Assembly (NCBI RefSeq): GCF_002929745.1
Contig: NZ_PJIQ01000002.1
Span: forward strand, 267,665-331,664
Origin: Arthrobacter sp. B1805
Lineage (GTDB): Bacteria > Actinomycetota > Actinomycetes > Actinomycetales > Micrococcaceae
DNA: 64,000 nucleotides
Direction of reading: 5' to 3'
Below, piece after piece: positions 10,405 to 18,328 of the stretch. The position numbers and the translations under genes were made by a program. The notes beneath the pieces are model-generated. The model was given only the letters and a program-made list of their open reading frames with translations. It had not been told where the DNA came from and did not search any database. Numbering within the stretch: position 1 is the first letter of the stretch; the number at the start of each line of letters is the position of its first letter.

Positions 10405-11053
10405 TCAAAGAGGCAACGTCCCAGGCTGGATGAAGGCCATAGAGAGTTCAGTCAGGGATTCGATCTGCAGGTCGGCCAGACCGACCTCCGGGCGTTGGGC
10501 GTGGAGGTGCCCCCACGGGCCACGACGAATGAACGCAGTTCGCATACCGGCCCTACGGGCTGGCAGGACATCGTTGTCGAGACGGTCACCAACGTAAAGG
10601 ATTTGCCGGGCATCAAGCTGTGCTGTGGTAACTACTCGAGAAAAGAACTCTGGTGAAGGCTTCGTTACGCCCCACGCGGCAGAGGACGCAATGAAGTCCA
10701 CATCGAAGCCAGCATCGCGTAGCTGGGCTTCGACACCAGCTGGTTGATTGCCGGCAATACCGATCGACAGGCCCGCTCGCTTAGCGGCGCGCAGGCAAGT
10801 GAGCGCGTCGGGGTACAGGTCGGCTTGCTCGATCGGTGGCGGTGCGGTTGGACGCTCGACCCCGAGTATGTCCCATACACGTCGGTGGTCCTCGTCCCGA
10901 GCGATGAGTGCACCAAGAAGCCCCATTAACGTAAACGGCGTAACTCCAGCCCGCGCTGCCTGGGCTGACCACGCGCGCGATTCATCAACCAGCGTTTTCT
11001 CCGACGTCGAACACCACGGCACGCACTTCAGCCGGCAAGCGTATTTTCGTCAT
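10405..11053 (-). pseudogene. HAD-superfamily hydrolase with an internal frameshift
   Basis: The ATG at 11053 (AGGA 7 nt upstream) opens TKIRLPAEVRAVVFDVGE, the HAD nucleophile motif, but this frame ends a few codons later. The next frame continues exactly where the family would, TLVDESRAWSAQAARAG, and runs to 10405 with GIAGNQPAG (motif II region), the motif III region at KPSPEFF, and YVGDRLDND (motif IV). Deleting one A from the AAAA run at 10995-10998 restores DVGETLVDE and gives one protein of about 215 residues. This is either a sequencing error in the run, a recent null mutation or programmed slippage. The second motif I Asp is replaced by Glu-Thr, as in other DVGET-type members. Confidence 0.85.
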
Positions 11054-11106
11054 CGTGCAATCCTGCCAGCACTTTCGGGCGTCCGTATGCCGGTCGGTCT
11101 GCGCCC

Positions 11107-11141
11107 GTGCAGGCGACTTTGGGAAGTTGTGCAGGCGACTT
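11107..11141. promoter_or_regulatory. Two 13-bp direct repeats 22 bp apart
   Basis: GTGCAGGCGACTT occurs at 11107-11119 and 11129-11141, about 55-90 bp upstream of the HAD/nucleotidase pair. The 22-bp period (two helical turns) would place two regulator molecules on the same face, which suggests an activator or repressor site. Confidence 0.45.
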
Positions 11142-11300
11142 CGAGAATCGACACTGCCCGGCTCCTCCAACGCACTTCTGTGTAGCAATACTCAGAGTCA
11201 GAATCTATGCACCACTGCCGCTCTCCGTTGATGAGTCCCGTTTCCCCGCAGGGCATAGGGCCGCGTCCGGGGCTACGCGTGAAGCTCTGCAGCAATCCCC

Positions 11301-12068
11301 TTAGAACAGCGGCCAGGGCACCGCTGGCATCTCGCCACGCGGAGCCGGGAATCGACCTGCCGAGCGCAACCGCGCGCAGCGGGCGGCGAGCGCAGCGACT
11401 TCCTCGTCAGTAAGCAGCTCCGCCAGGTCCTGGCCCAGGTCACCGTCGAGACCGGAGTTGACCCGGTCGACGCCCTCGAGTTCCTCCGCACTCAGCGGAT
11501 CACCGAGCCACCCCCACAGCACCGTCCGCAGCTTGTGCTCGCTGTGGAAGGTGAGCCCGTGGTCCACGCCGTACCGGTGCCCGTCGCTCATAGCCAGGAT
11601 GTGGTCGCCCTTGCGGTCAGCGTTGTTGACGATCACGTCGAACACCGCCATGCGTCTTAGCGCCGGAGTGTCCTCGTGAATGAGAGCGACCATCCGACCC
11701 TTCTCGTCCTGACCTTCGAGCACCTGTTTCCAGCCGTTCTCCGGCACGTCGTCCGCAGCGACGAGGTCCACCGCGCTTTGGTCGGGGTCCGTCTCCTGCC
11801 AGAGCTGCACCATGCCCTCACCGAACGGGCCGTCGCGCAGCCAGGTGCGCGGCACGATGTTCCAGCCGAGGGCCTCCGACAGCAGGTAGGCAGCTACCTC
11901 CCGGTAAGCCAGCTGACCGTCGGGGAAGTCCCACAGCGGCTTCTCGCCCTTGATCGGCTTGTACACGACCGTCGTGTCACCGATGCTGCCCAGGAAGGTG
12001 GCGTTCGACGCCGTCGTGATGCGCCCCGTGAGCGTCAGCTCGGCGGTCACCAGGTCCGGCGCCGGCAT
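11301..12068 (-). CDS. SCO1664-family protein (PI3/PI4-kinase-like fold)
   Basis: 255 residues, matching the conserved actinobacterial family next to DUF3090. Recognisable parts: TGRITTASNATFLG, VVYKPIKGEKPLWDFPDG (nucleotide-binding Lys), the kinase-like core VFDVIVNNADRKGDH with the catalytic Asn-Asp pattern, and YGVDHGLTFH, which resembles the metal-binding Asp motif. The biochemical role is not established. Its ATG overlaps the stop of the DUF3090 gene by one base, so the two are co-translated. Confidence 0.88.
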   Translation of the reverse strand: MPAPDLVTAELTLTGRITTASNATFLGSIGDTTVVYKPIKGEKPLWDFPDGQLAYREVAAYLLSEALGWNIVPRTWLRDGPFGEGMVQLWQETDPDQSAVDLVAADDVPENGWKQVLEGQDEKGRMVALIHEDTPALRRMAVFDVIVNNADRKGDHILAMSDGHRYGVDHGLTFHSEHKLRTVLWGWLGDPLSAEELEGVDRVNSGLDGDLGQDLAELLTDEEVAALAARCARLRSAGRFPAPRGEMPAVPWPLF

Positions 12069-12619
12069 CAGACCTCAGGGATGGCGCAGGTATGCCCGTC
12101 GGCGTCGATGGGCTGGCCGCAGATCACGCAGATCGGACGCCCGGCGCCCACGATCTCCCGGGTGCGCTTGGCGAAGGCCCGCGCGGTCCCGACGGGCATG
12201 CGCACCCGCAGCACCTCGGACGCGTCGACGTCGTCGTCCTCGGGGAAGACTTCGTCCTCCGTCTCGAGATCGGCGATCGGGTACGCCTCAATGACGATCT
12301 GCGCCGTCGTCGGATCCCAGCCAAGGCTCATGACACCGGTGCGGAACTGCTCCTCAACGGGTTCGAGCTGGTCATTGTCGACGAGTTCGATGGGAGTGCT
12401 GGCGGGAACGCTGAAGGGGTTGCCGTCGAGGGTAATGAGCTGGTCGAGGATCTCGTCGATCTTCTCGGCGAGCTGCGCGGACTGCTGCTTCTCCATCGCG
12501 ATGCTGACGATCTGTTTCCCCGTGCGCACCTGCAGGTAGAACGTGCGCTGCCCCGGAACGCCGATGGTGCCGACGACGACGCGATCAGGCCAGGCGAACT
12601 CGTGAACAGTTGTAGGCAT
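12068..12619 (-). CDS. DUF3090 family protein
   Basis: 183 residues with the family's opening TVHEFAWPDRVVVGTIGVPGQ, the RTFYLQVR strand and a C-terminal CxxC/H pair (CVICGQPIDADGHTC) that looks like a small zinc knuckle. Function unknown; it is nearly always found with the SCO1664-type and phosphatase genes in actinobacteria, often near mshC. It follows the phosphatase gene by 15 bp. Confidence 0.9.
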   Translation of the reverse strand: MPTTVHEFAWPDRVVVGTIGVPGQRTFYLQVRTGKQIVSIAMEKQQSAQLAEKIDEILDQLITLDGNPFSVPASTPIELVDNDQLEPVEEQFRTGVMSLGWDPTTAQIVIEAYPIADLETEDEVFPEDDDVDASEVLRVRMPVGTARAFAKRTREIVGAGRPICVICGQPIDADGHTCAIPEV

Positions 12620-12634
12620 GGGTCTATTTTAGGC

Positions 12635-13336
12635 TCAACGGGCCGGTGGCGCCGTGTGCCCTGCGCCACCGCCGACCGGCGCATCGGCGGGGGCGACGCT
12701 GGCGGCCAGCCAGGACAGGTCCCCGGCGTCGGTGTTGGTCGCGTACACGCTCGGGCGGCTCGCACCGTAGTGCACGATCGACACCGACGCGGGGCCCACC
12801 GTGATGCGCTGGAACAGGTCGAGGTGCATGCCGAGCGCGTCGGCGAGGATCGACTTGATGATGTCACCGTGGCTCACCGCCACCCACACGGCCCCCGGCC
12901 CGTGCTCGGCTTCGAAGGCTGCGTCCTGACGCCGTATCGCAGCCACGGACCGGGCCTGCATCGTGGCCATGGACTCACCGCCCGGGAAGGTGACGGCGGA
13001 CGGTTGCGACTGCACCACCGACCACAGGCTCTCGGTTGCAAGGTCGGTGAGCGTGCGGCCCTGCCACTGGCCGTAGTCGCATTCGGTGAGATCGTCGTCG
13101 AGCGTTGACTGGGGCGTTCCGCCCTGGCGGTCGAGGATGAACTGCGCGGTCTGCCGGCAGCGCTCGAGGGGGCTCGACACGACCCCGACGACGGGCACCG
13201 CCGCGATCCGCGCTCCGGCGGCGGCCGCCTGGTCGCGGCCGACGTCGTCGAGGCTCACGCCGGGGGTCCGACCGGCCAGCAGACCGGACGCATTCGCTGT
13301 GGTGCGGCCGTGCCGCACGAGAATCACTGTCGCCAT
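12635..13336 (-). CDS. Histidine phosphatase family protein, MSMEG_4193 type
   Basis: 233-residue phosphoglycerate-mutase-like phosphatase. The catalytic histidine motif is LVRHGRTTAN at residues 6-15; the supporting Arg is in SSPLERCRQTA; the proton-donor region is DLTECDYGQWQG; and the second His is in VAVSHGDIIKSI. It is the first gene of the three-gene minus-strand operon. The substrate is unknown. The C-terminus is Ala/Pro-rich. Confidence 0.92.
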   Translation of the reverse strand: MATVILVRHGRTTANASGLLAGRTPGVSLDDVGRDQAAAAGARIAAVPVVGVVSSPLERCRQTAQFILDRQGGTPQSTLDDDLTECDYGQWQGRTLTDLATESLWSVVQSQPSAVTFPGGESMATMQARSVAAIRRQDAAFEAEHGPGAVWVAVSHGDIIKSILADALGMHLDLFQRITVGPASVSIVHYGASRPSVYATNTDAGDLSWLAASVAPADAPVGGGAGHTAPPAR

Positions 13337-13419
13337 CCACCCAGCCTAACCACCCGCCCGACGGCGTCGGGCGCAGCACCTCGGGAACGGGAACAGCAGA
13401 GCGTCCGTTAGGCTGGATG

Positions 13420-13530
13420 TATCAAGGGGAGTACTCCCGACTGCGATTGACCCGTCACTACGGATGCACCGTTGCATCCCGGGCAATCGGCTCCGGCTTC
13501 TGGCCGGGCGGAGGAGACCTTGGCGCCTAT
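13420..13530 (+). ncRNA. yybP-ykoY-type manganese riboswitch
   Basis: The leader of the TerC gene carries the two conserved ends of this riboswitch class: GGGGAGTA at 13426-13433 and GGAGACCTTGGCGCC beginning near 13513. The 80 nt between can fold into the variable P2-P4 helices. This class binds Mn2+ and commonly precedes TerC/Alx-type exporters, which is exactly the downstream gene. A GGGAG ribosome site lies 8 nt before the ATG at 13561, so translational control is plausible. Confidence 0.8.
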
Positions 13531-13560
13531 GCCCGACGCCTACCCTTGGGAGCACCCCTC

Positions 13561-14643
13561 ATGCAGGTCACACCCCTGATCTGGTTGATCACGCTTGCCG
13601 TGACGATCCTCTTCTTCGTCTACGAGTTCTTCGCGCACGTGCGCAAACCCCACGAACCGACCATCGCCGAATCGGCCCGCTGGTCCGCGTTCTACATCGG
13701 CCTCGCCCTGCTGTTCGGCGTGGGTATCGGCGTCGTCTCGGGCTGGAGGTACGGCGGCGAGTACTTCGCCGGCTACCTCACCGAGAAGGCCCTGTCGATC
13801 GACAACCTGTTCGTCTTCCTCATCGTGATGACGGGCTTCGCGGTTCCGAAGAAGTACCAGCAGAAGGTGCTGATGATCGGCATCATCATCGCCCTGGTCC
13901 TCCGCGGCGGGTTCATCGCCATCGGCGCGGGACTGATCGAGAACTTCTCCTGGATCTTCTACATCTTCGGCGCCCTGCTGCTCTTCCTCGCCTACAAGCA
14001 GGCGTTCGGCAGCCACGACGCCAACCCGGCCGACGGCAGGTTCATGCAGCTCGTCCGCCGCGTGCTGCCCGTCACCGACGAGTACCACGAGGACAAGCTC
14101 ACCGTGAAGAAGGGCGGCACCCGCTTCGTCACGCCGATGCTGCTCACGATCATCGCGATCGGTTTCGTGGACCTCATCTTCGCCGTCGACTCCATTCCCG
14201 CGATCTACGGCCTGACGAACGAGGCGTACATCGTCTTCACGGCCAACGCCTTCGCGCTCATGGGCCTGCGCCAGCTGTTCTTCCTCATCGGTGGACTGCT
14301 TGAACGTCTCGTCTACCTCGCCCAGGGGCTCGCCGTCATCCTCGCGTTCATCGGCGTGAAGCTCGTCTTCCACGCCCTGCACGTCAACGAGCTGGCCTTC
14401 ATCAACGGTGGCCAGCCGCTCCTCTGGGTACCCGAGATCCCGATCTGGTTCTCGCTGCTCTTCATCGGCGCCACCATCGCCGTCGCCACCGTCGCCAGCC
14501 TCATGAAGACCCGGGGCGACGACGCCAGGCTCGCCCGCGACCAGGTGGAGGGCGGAAGCATGACCACCGCTGACTCCGAGGACCGGACCGATGATCCCGA
14601 GTCCGACGAGACCCGGAGTTCGACCGCGGGATCCTCACGGTAA
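13561..14643 (+). CDS. TerC/Alx-family integral membrane protein
   Basis: 360 residues with seven or more hydrophobic segments and the family signatures RWSAFYIGLALLFG, YLTEKALSIDNLFVF and FVDLIFAVDSIPAI; the acidic residues in the latter two are the conserved metal-site candidates. The last about 40 residues are hydrophilic and acidic. Relatives export Mn2+ or assist metalation of exported proteins. I chose the ATG at 13561 because the open frame upstream runs through the riboswitch and is not coding. A hairpin at 14662-14693 follows. Confidence 0.93.
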   Translation: MQVTPLIWLITLAVTILFFVYEFFAHVRKPHEPTIAESARWSAFYIGLALLFGVGIGVVSGWRYGGEYFAGYLTEKALSIDNLFVFLIVMTGFAVPKKYQQKVLMIGIIIALVLRGGFIAIGAGLIENFSWIFYIFGALLLFLAYKQAFGSHDANPADGRFMQLVRRVLPVTDEYHEDKLTVKKGGTRFVTPMLLTIIAIGFVDLIFAVDSIPAIYGLTNEAYIVFTANAFALMGLRQLFFLIGGLLERLVYLAQGLAVILAFIGVKLVFHALHVNELAFINGGQPLLWVPEIPIWFSLLFIGATIAVATVASLMKTRGDDARLARDQVEGGSMTTADSEDRTDDPESDETRSSTAGSSR

Positions 14644-14661
14644 AACTGTCAGCTCATCCTG

Positions 14662-14693
14662 GGGAAGGTACCTGCCGGCGCCGGTGCCTTCCC
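14662..14693. terminator. Convergent bidirectional terminator
   Basis: GGGAAGGTACC (14662-14672) pairs with 14683-14693 (one wobble pair) around a GC-rich loop. It lies between the convergent terC and FadR-type regulator genes and touches the regulator's stop codon. Confidence 0.65.
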
Positions 14694-15406
14694 TAGGTGT
14701 TCTGGCGTCCGTCCGGCTTTCCCGGCTGCGGTTCCGTGAACGACCGCTCCCCGTGCACGGCCAGTTCCGCGAGTACAGCCTGCGGGTCGCCCGCCTCGAT
14801 CAGCTCCAGCAGGAACCGGTGCCGGGCCACGTGGTCCACGAGGTTCTCGTGGTAGTGCTCCCGTACGTACAGGTTCCGCGCCATGCAGAGCAGCAGTTGC
14901 TGCTGCACCGAGGCGTAGGTGGTTTCCAGCCGGCGGTGCCCGGCCAGGGCGACGATCGACGCATGGAAGGCGTACCCTCGCTCCACGAGCGTTGCCCTGT
15001 CCTCGCGCCGCGCGCAGTCCTCCATCTGTTCGAGGGCATGCCGGCAGCGCTCGAGCCTGTGCGGGTCCGACACGGGCACGCCGAGTTCCACCGCGAGCTT
15101 CTCGAGGGCGGAGCGCAGGGTCAGGATCTCGAACACGTCCTGGTCCGTGAGGGTGGCGACGATGGAGCCCTGACGTGGACGCGTCTCGATAAGCCCTTCC
15201 TGCGACAGGATGCGCAACGCCTCCCGCAGTGGCGGCCTGCTGATGCCCAACTCCTCGGTCAGGCGTTCCTCGATGAGGCGGTCGCCCGGGCCGAGTGACC
15301 CCGACAGGATCTGCTTGCGGATGGCCTCGGCCGCGAGGTCCACGAGGCTCGAGGACTTGATGCGGCCGGAGACCGACGGGGCGGAGGCACTGGTGGACGT
15401 GACCAC
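14693..15406 (-). CDS. GntR/FadR-family regulator of the acid-catabolism operon
   Basis: 237 residues. The N-terminal winged helix includes RLIEERLTEELGISRPPLREALRIL-type recognition sequence (residues about 44-68), and the all-helical C-terminal FCD domain has its usual metal-binding residues (RSALEKLAVE, FHASIVALAGH, HRFLLELIEAGD). The GTG at 15406 is preceded by GGAGG with 7 nt spacing. It is divergent from the operon starting at 15600, and the shared 193-bp region carries a palindromic site. FCD proteins usually bind a small carboxylate, consistent with an organic acid inducer. Confidence 0.92.
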   Translation of the reverse strand: MVTSTSASAPSVSGRIKSSSLVDLAAEAIRKQILSGSLGPGDRLIEERLTEELGISRPPLREALRILSQEGLIETRPRQGSIVATLTDQDVFEILTLRSALEKLAVELGVPVSDPHRLERCRHALEQMEDCARREDRATLVERGYAFHASIVALAGHRRLETTYASVQQQLLLCMARNLYVREHYHENLVDHVARHRFLLELIEAGDPQAVLAELAVHGERSFTEPQPGKPDGRQNT

Positions 15407-15472
15407 GGGGGATCCTCCATCGAGGGTTGAGGATGAGACGTTCCGTCCATTATGCCGCTGGCTCTTGTCTTA

Positions 15473-15494
15473 TGTCGACTGAATGCTGTAGACA
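15473..15494. promoter_or_regulatory. Putative FadR-type operator between regulator and operon
   Basis: TGTCGAC, 8 nt, GTAGACA is an inverted repeat; the right half read on the minus strand contains ATTGTCTACA, close to the TTGTATACA core of many FadR-type operators. It is roughly midway between the two divergent starts, so it could control both. Confidence 0.55.
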
Positions 15495-15599
15495 ATATGC
15501 AAGCGAGAAAGTGACACGGATCACTGACGCGAAACCCGGCAGCAGATCGATGGCAGGTCGCTGCGCGACAACTGTTCCCGAAGAAGCGAAAGGTGTCCC

Positions 15600-16367
15600 A
15601 TGACGACGCTGACCAACAGCACGGCCCCCGACTACGAGAAGGCCGATCCCGAGAACCTCAACAGCCTGTACAAGCACCTCCGCGTGGCGGACGTGGCCGA
15701 CGCCCTCGATGGCATCGGCTACTTCGACATCAACCTCATGGACCCCGCCATCCACCCCCTCTGGTACGGCATGAAGTTCTGGGGGCACGCGGCAACCATC
15801 CGCTGCGTGCCGTCCAACAAGCCCATGTGGAAGCTGGACTCCACCCAGGACATCGTCGAGGCCCACCGCATCTGGTTCGAGAAGCACGGCCACAAGAAGC
15901 TCCCGGCGGACCTGCGACCCGGCCACGTGATCGTCATGGATTCCGGCGGAGGCCGCGAAGTGGGCTTCTGGGGCTCCGAAAACGTCATGGCCGCCGTCGG
16001 CGCAGGCGCAGCGGGCATCATCACGGACGGCTACTGCCGCGACACCGGCGAGGTGACCCTCCAGCGCAACCCCATCTGTGTCCGGGAACGCGGACGCACC
16101 ATCATCCCGGGCCGTATCGAGGTCGTTGAGGTCCAGACGACCATCGCCTGCGGCGGAGTGCAGGTCCAGCCCGAGGACATCGTCGGCTGCGACGACGACG
16201 GCATCATCGTCGTCCCCGCCGCCGTGGCCCACGAAGTGGCGACCCACGCCCGCGCGATCCTGCTGGCGGACATGCACGCCCGCACGAAGCTGTACAAGGC
16301 GCAGGGCCGGCCGAAGGACAGCTCCGTCGACATCGACGCCGTCGTCGCCTACTACGAAGGCCTGTAA
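15600..16367 (+). CDS. RraA-family protein (HMG/CHA aldolase-like)
   Basis: 255 residues. The family core is VADVADALD near residue 31, the metal/pyruvate site GAAGIITDGYCRD near residue 140, and the C-terminal strand VQVQPEDIVGCDDDGIIVVP. Catalytic members cleave 4-hydroxy-2-oxo acids such as 4-hydroxy-4-methyl-2-oxoglutarate to pyruvate plus a second product; the Arg-Asp pair of the aldolases is present in YCRD. RraA-fold proteins that act on RNase E lack the catabolic context seen here. First gene of the operon, so a retro-aldol step is the better reading. Confidence 0.82.
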   Translation: MTTLTNSTAPDYEKADPENLNSLYKHLRVADVADALDGIGYFDINLMDPAIHPLWYGMKFWGHAATIRCVPSNKPMWKLDSTQDIVEAHRIWFEKHGHKKLPADLRPGHVIVMDSGGGREVGFWGSENVMAAVGAGAAGIITDGYCRDTGEVTLQRNPICVRERGRTIIPGRIEVVEVQTTIACGGVQVQPEDIVGCDDDGIIVVPAAVAHEVATHARAILLADMHARTKLYKAQGRPKDSSVDIDAVVAYYEGL

Positions 16368-16386
16368 CTCCCCATCACTGTCAGTC

Positions 16387-16414
16387 AGTGGTGCCGGGCC
16401 CGCCCGGCACCACT
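16387..16414 (+). terminator. Intra-operon hairpin between RraA and dehydrogenase genes
   Basis: A perfect 13-bp stem, AGTGGTGCCGGGC paired with its complement around CC, with no U-run. It could attenuate transcription or protect the upstream message. Confidence 0.55.
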
Positions 16415-16434
16415 GCAACGCTTCCGGAGGAAGT

Positions 16435-17334
16435 ATGGCAACGAAGCCACGCACCACAACGATCGGCCTCGCCGGACTCGGGAACCTCGGCCTGCCGATG
16501 GCACACGCCCTGCTCGACGACGGCTGGCCCCTCACCGTCTTCGACCCGGCGCCGGACAAAGCCCGATCCTGTGTGGACGCCGGCGCGAAGAGCGCCGAGT
16601 CCGTCGAGGAGCTCGCGTCCGCGGACGTCCTCGTGCTCGTGGTTCCGGACGACGCCGCCGTGGAGTCCATCCTGCTGGGGGAGCGGGGGTACTTCGCCAC
16701 CAGCACCGACGGAGCGGTGATCGTCCACAGCACCATCCTCCCGGCATCGGCCCAGTCCCTCGCCGCGACGGCCCGGGAGCACGGGACGCGTTTCATCGAC
16801 GCTCCCGTCAGTGGCGGTTCGGCCAGGGCACGCAAGGGCGACCTGACGGTGTTTGTAGGAGCGGAGCGCGAGGACTTCGACGCCGTCGAGGACGTGGTGC
16901 GTGCCGTCGGCAGCGAGGTGCTGCTGGCCGGCGCTCCGGGCACCGGAGCGGCCACCAAGCTGGCCAACCAGATGATGATGTTCTCCGCGCTGGCCGGTGC
17001 CCACGAGGCGCTGGACGTGGCGGGAAAGTACGGGGTAGCTCCCGAGACGGTGCTCAAGGCCGTGGCCACCTCCACCGGAGCGTCATGGGTGGCCACCAAC
17101 TGGGGGTTCTTCGACGACACGGCGGCCGCGTACTCCGCGGGCGGAACAGCGGTCAAGGACAGGCCCTGGAGCAAGGACCTCTTCGAGTTCCTCACCGCTG
17201 CACGGACAGCAGAAACCTCCGCCCCTTTCGCAGCCCTCCTGAGCCAGCTGCTGCCGGATTACGTCGAGTCCCACGCGCGGGACGCAGCGGCCGGCGAGGA
17301 ACACGACCACGACGGGAAGGACAACGATGACTGA
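16435..17334 (+). CDS. 3-hydroxyisobutyrate-dehydrogenase-like NAD(P) oxidoreductase
   Basis: 299 residues. The Rossmann motif is IGLAGLGNLGLPMAHALL at the N-terminus; the substrate site APVSGGSARARKGDLTVFVG is near residue 123; the catalytic Lys lies in TGAATKLANQMMM near residue 165. Members oxidise or reduce beta-hydroxy acids such as 3-hydroxyisobutyrate, tartronate semialdehyde or threonate. The ATG at 16435 has CGGAGGAA just upstream. The C-terminus is His/Asp-rich (EEHDHDGKDNDD), an oddity. The gene overlaps the next by 8 bp. Confidence 0.88.
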   Translation: MATKPRTTTIGLAGLGNLGLPMAHALLDDGWPLTVFDPAPDKARSCVDAGAKSAESVEELASADVLVLVVPDDAAVESILLGERGYFATSTDGAVIVHSTILPASAQSLAATAREHGTRFIDAPVSGGSARARKGDLTVFVGAEREDFDAVEDVVRAVGSEVLLAGAPGTGAATKLANQMMMFSALAGAHEALDVAGKYGVAPETVLKAVATSTGASWVATNWGFFDDTAAAYSAGGTAVKDRPWSKDLFEFLTAARTAETSAPFAALLSQLLPDYVESHARDAAAGEEHDHDGKDNDD

Positions 17335-18328
17335 CGTCACCAGAACCGCACAGGCCGCCCTCCTGGACACGCCGCCGCTCGCTGGCGGTCCGTCCGACGG
17401 CGGGGGCACCGGCACGAAGCGCCGGACGGCGTCCCGCCGGTCAGGTTCACGGCGGGAGGCGTGGGTCGCCTTCGGGTTCCTGTCGCCCTGGATCGTCGGC
17501 CTCCTGCTGCTGACCATCGGCCCGATGCTCTACTCCCTGTACCTGTCCTTCACGAGGTACGACCTCCTCTCGCCGCCGGTCTGGGCCGGCTTCGCGAACT
17601 ACGAACGCATGCTGGCGGCCGATCCCCGGTTCATCGACTCCGTCCAGGTGACCTTCCTGTACGTCGTCGTCTCGGTGCCGGCCGTGCTGGTCGCCTCCCT
17701 CGGCGTCGCCCTGATCCTGAACCAAGGCATGAAGGCGCTGTCCGTGTACCGCGCGGCGTTCTACCTTCCCTCCCTGATCGGCGGCAGTGTCGCCATCGCG
17801 CTCCTCTGGCGCCAGGTCTTCGGGCAGGAGGGCATCTTCAACCAGGTGCTGGCGGTCTTCGGGATCCAGGGCCAGAGCTGGATCGGCAACCCCAACAGCG
17901 CGCTGTACACGCTCGTGGTCCTCAACGTCTGGACCTTCGGCTCCACCATGATCATCTTCCTGGCGGGGCTGCGGCAGGTGCCACGTGAGCTGCACGAGGC
18001 GGCATCGGTGGACGGAGCGAACGTCTTCCGCCGCTTCCGCCACGTCACGCTGCCACTGCTGACGCCGCTGATCTTCTTCAACATCCTGATGACGACGATC
18101 AACGCCTTCCAGGCGTTCACCCCCGCGTATGTCATCAGCAACGGCAGCGGCGGTCCGCTGAACTCCACCCTGTTCTACACCCTCTACCTCTATCAGCGCG
18201 GCTTCGCCAACCTCGAGATGGGGTACGCATCCGCCATGGCATGGGCACTGGTCGTGGTGCTCGGAATCTTCACCGCCCTCCTGTTCGCATCGGCCCGGTA
18301 CTGGGTCCACTACGGAGACGAACGATGA
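17327..18328 (+). CDS. CUT1 ABC transporter permease, MalF/UgpA type
   Basis: 333 residues with a basic N-terminus (TKRRTASRRSGSRRE) and six hydrophobic segments; the EAA loop is LHEAASVDGANVF. It belongs to the carbohydrate uptake class, unusual beside genes for CoA-activated and keto acids. The start overlaps the preceding dehydrogenase gene, and its stop overlaps the next permease (ATGA). Confidence 0.92.
   Translation: MTDVTRTAQAALLDTPPLAGGPSDGGGTGTKRRTASRRSGSRREAWVAFGFLSPWIVGLLLLTIGPMLYSLYLSFTRYDLLSPPVWAGFANYERMLAADPRFIDSVQVTFLYVVVSVPAVLVASLGVALILNQGMKALSVYRAAFYLPSLIGGSVAIALLWRQVFGQEGIFNQVLAVFGIQGQSWIGNPNSALYTLVVLNVWTFGSTMIIFLAGLRQVPRELHEAASVDGANVFRRFRHVTLPLLTPLIFFNILMTTINAFQAFTPAYVISNGSGGPLNSTLFYTLYLYQRGFANLEMGYASAMAWALVVVLGIFTALLFASARYWVHYGDER

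Noticed and set aside
11054..11300. tRNA gene as an island attachment site
   Set aside because: No cloverleaf or T-loop motif could be found here or elsewhere at the island edges.
13355..13373. GC-rich hairpin CGCCCGAC-GGC-GTCGGGCG before the phosphatase gene
   Set aside because: It lies upstream of both divergent genes, so it cannot be a terminator for either, and no leader function is evident.
13417..13560. N-terminal extension of the TerC protein
   Set aside because: The open frame overlaps the riboswitch; TerC homology begins at the ATG at 13561, which has its own ribosome site.
15450..17195. Long minus-strand frame across the RraA and dehydrogenase genes
   Set aside because: Shadow of two well-supported plus-strand genes; no ribosome site or recognisable domain.
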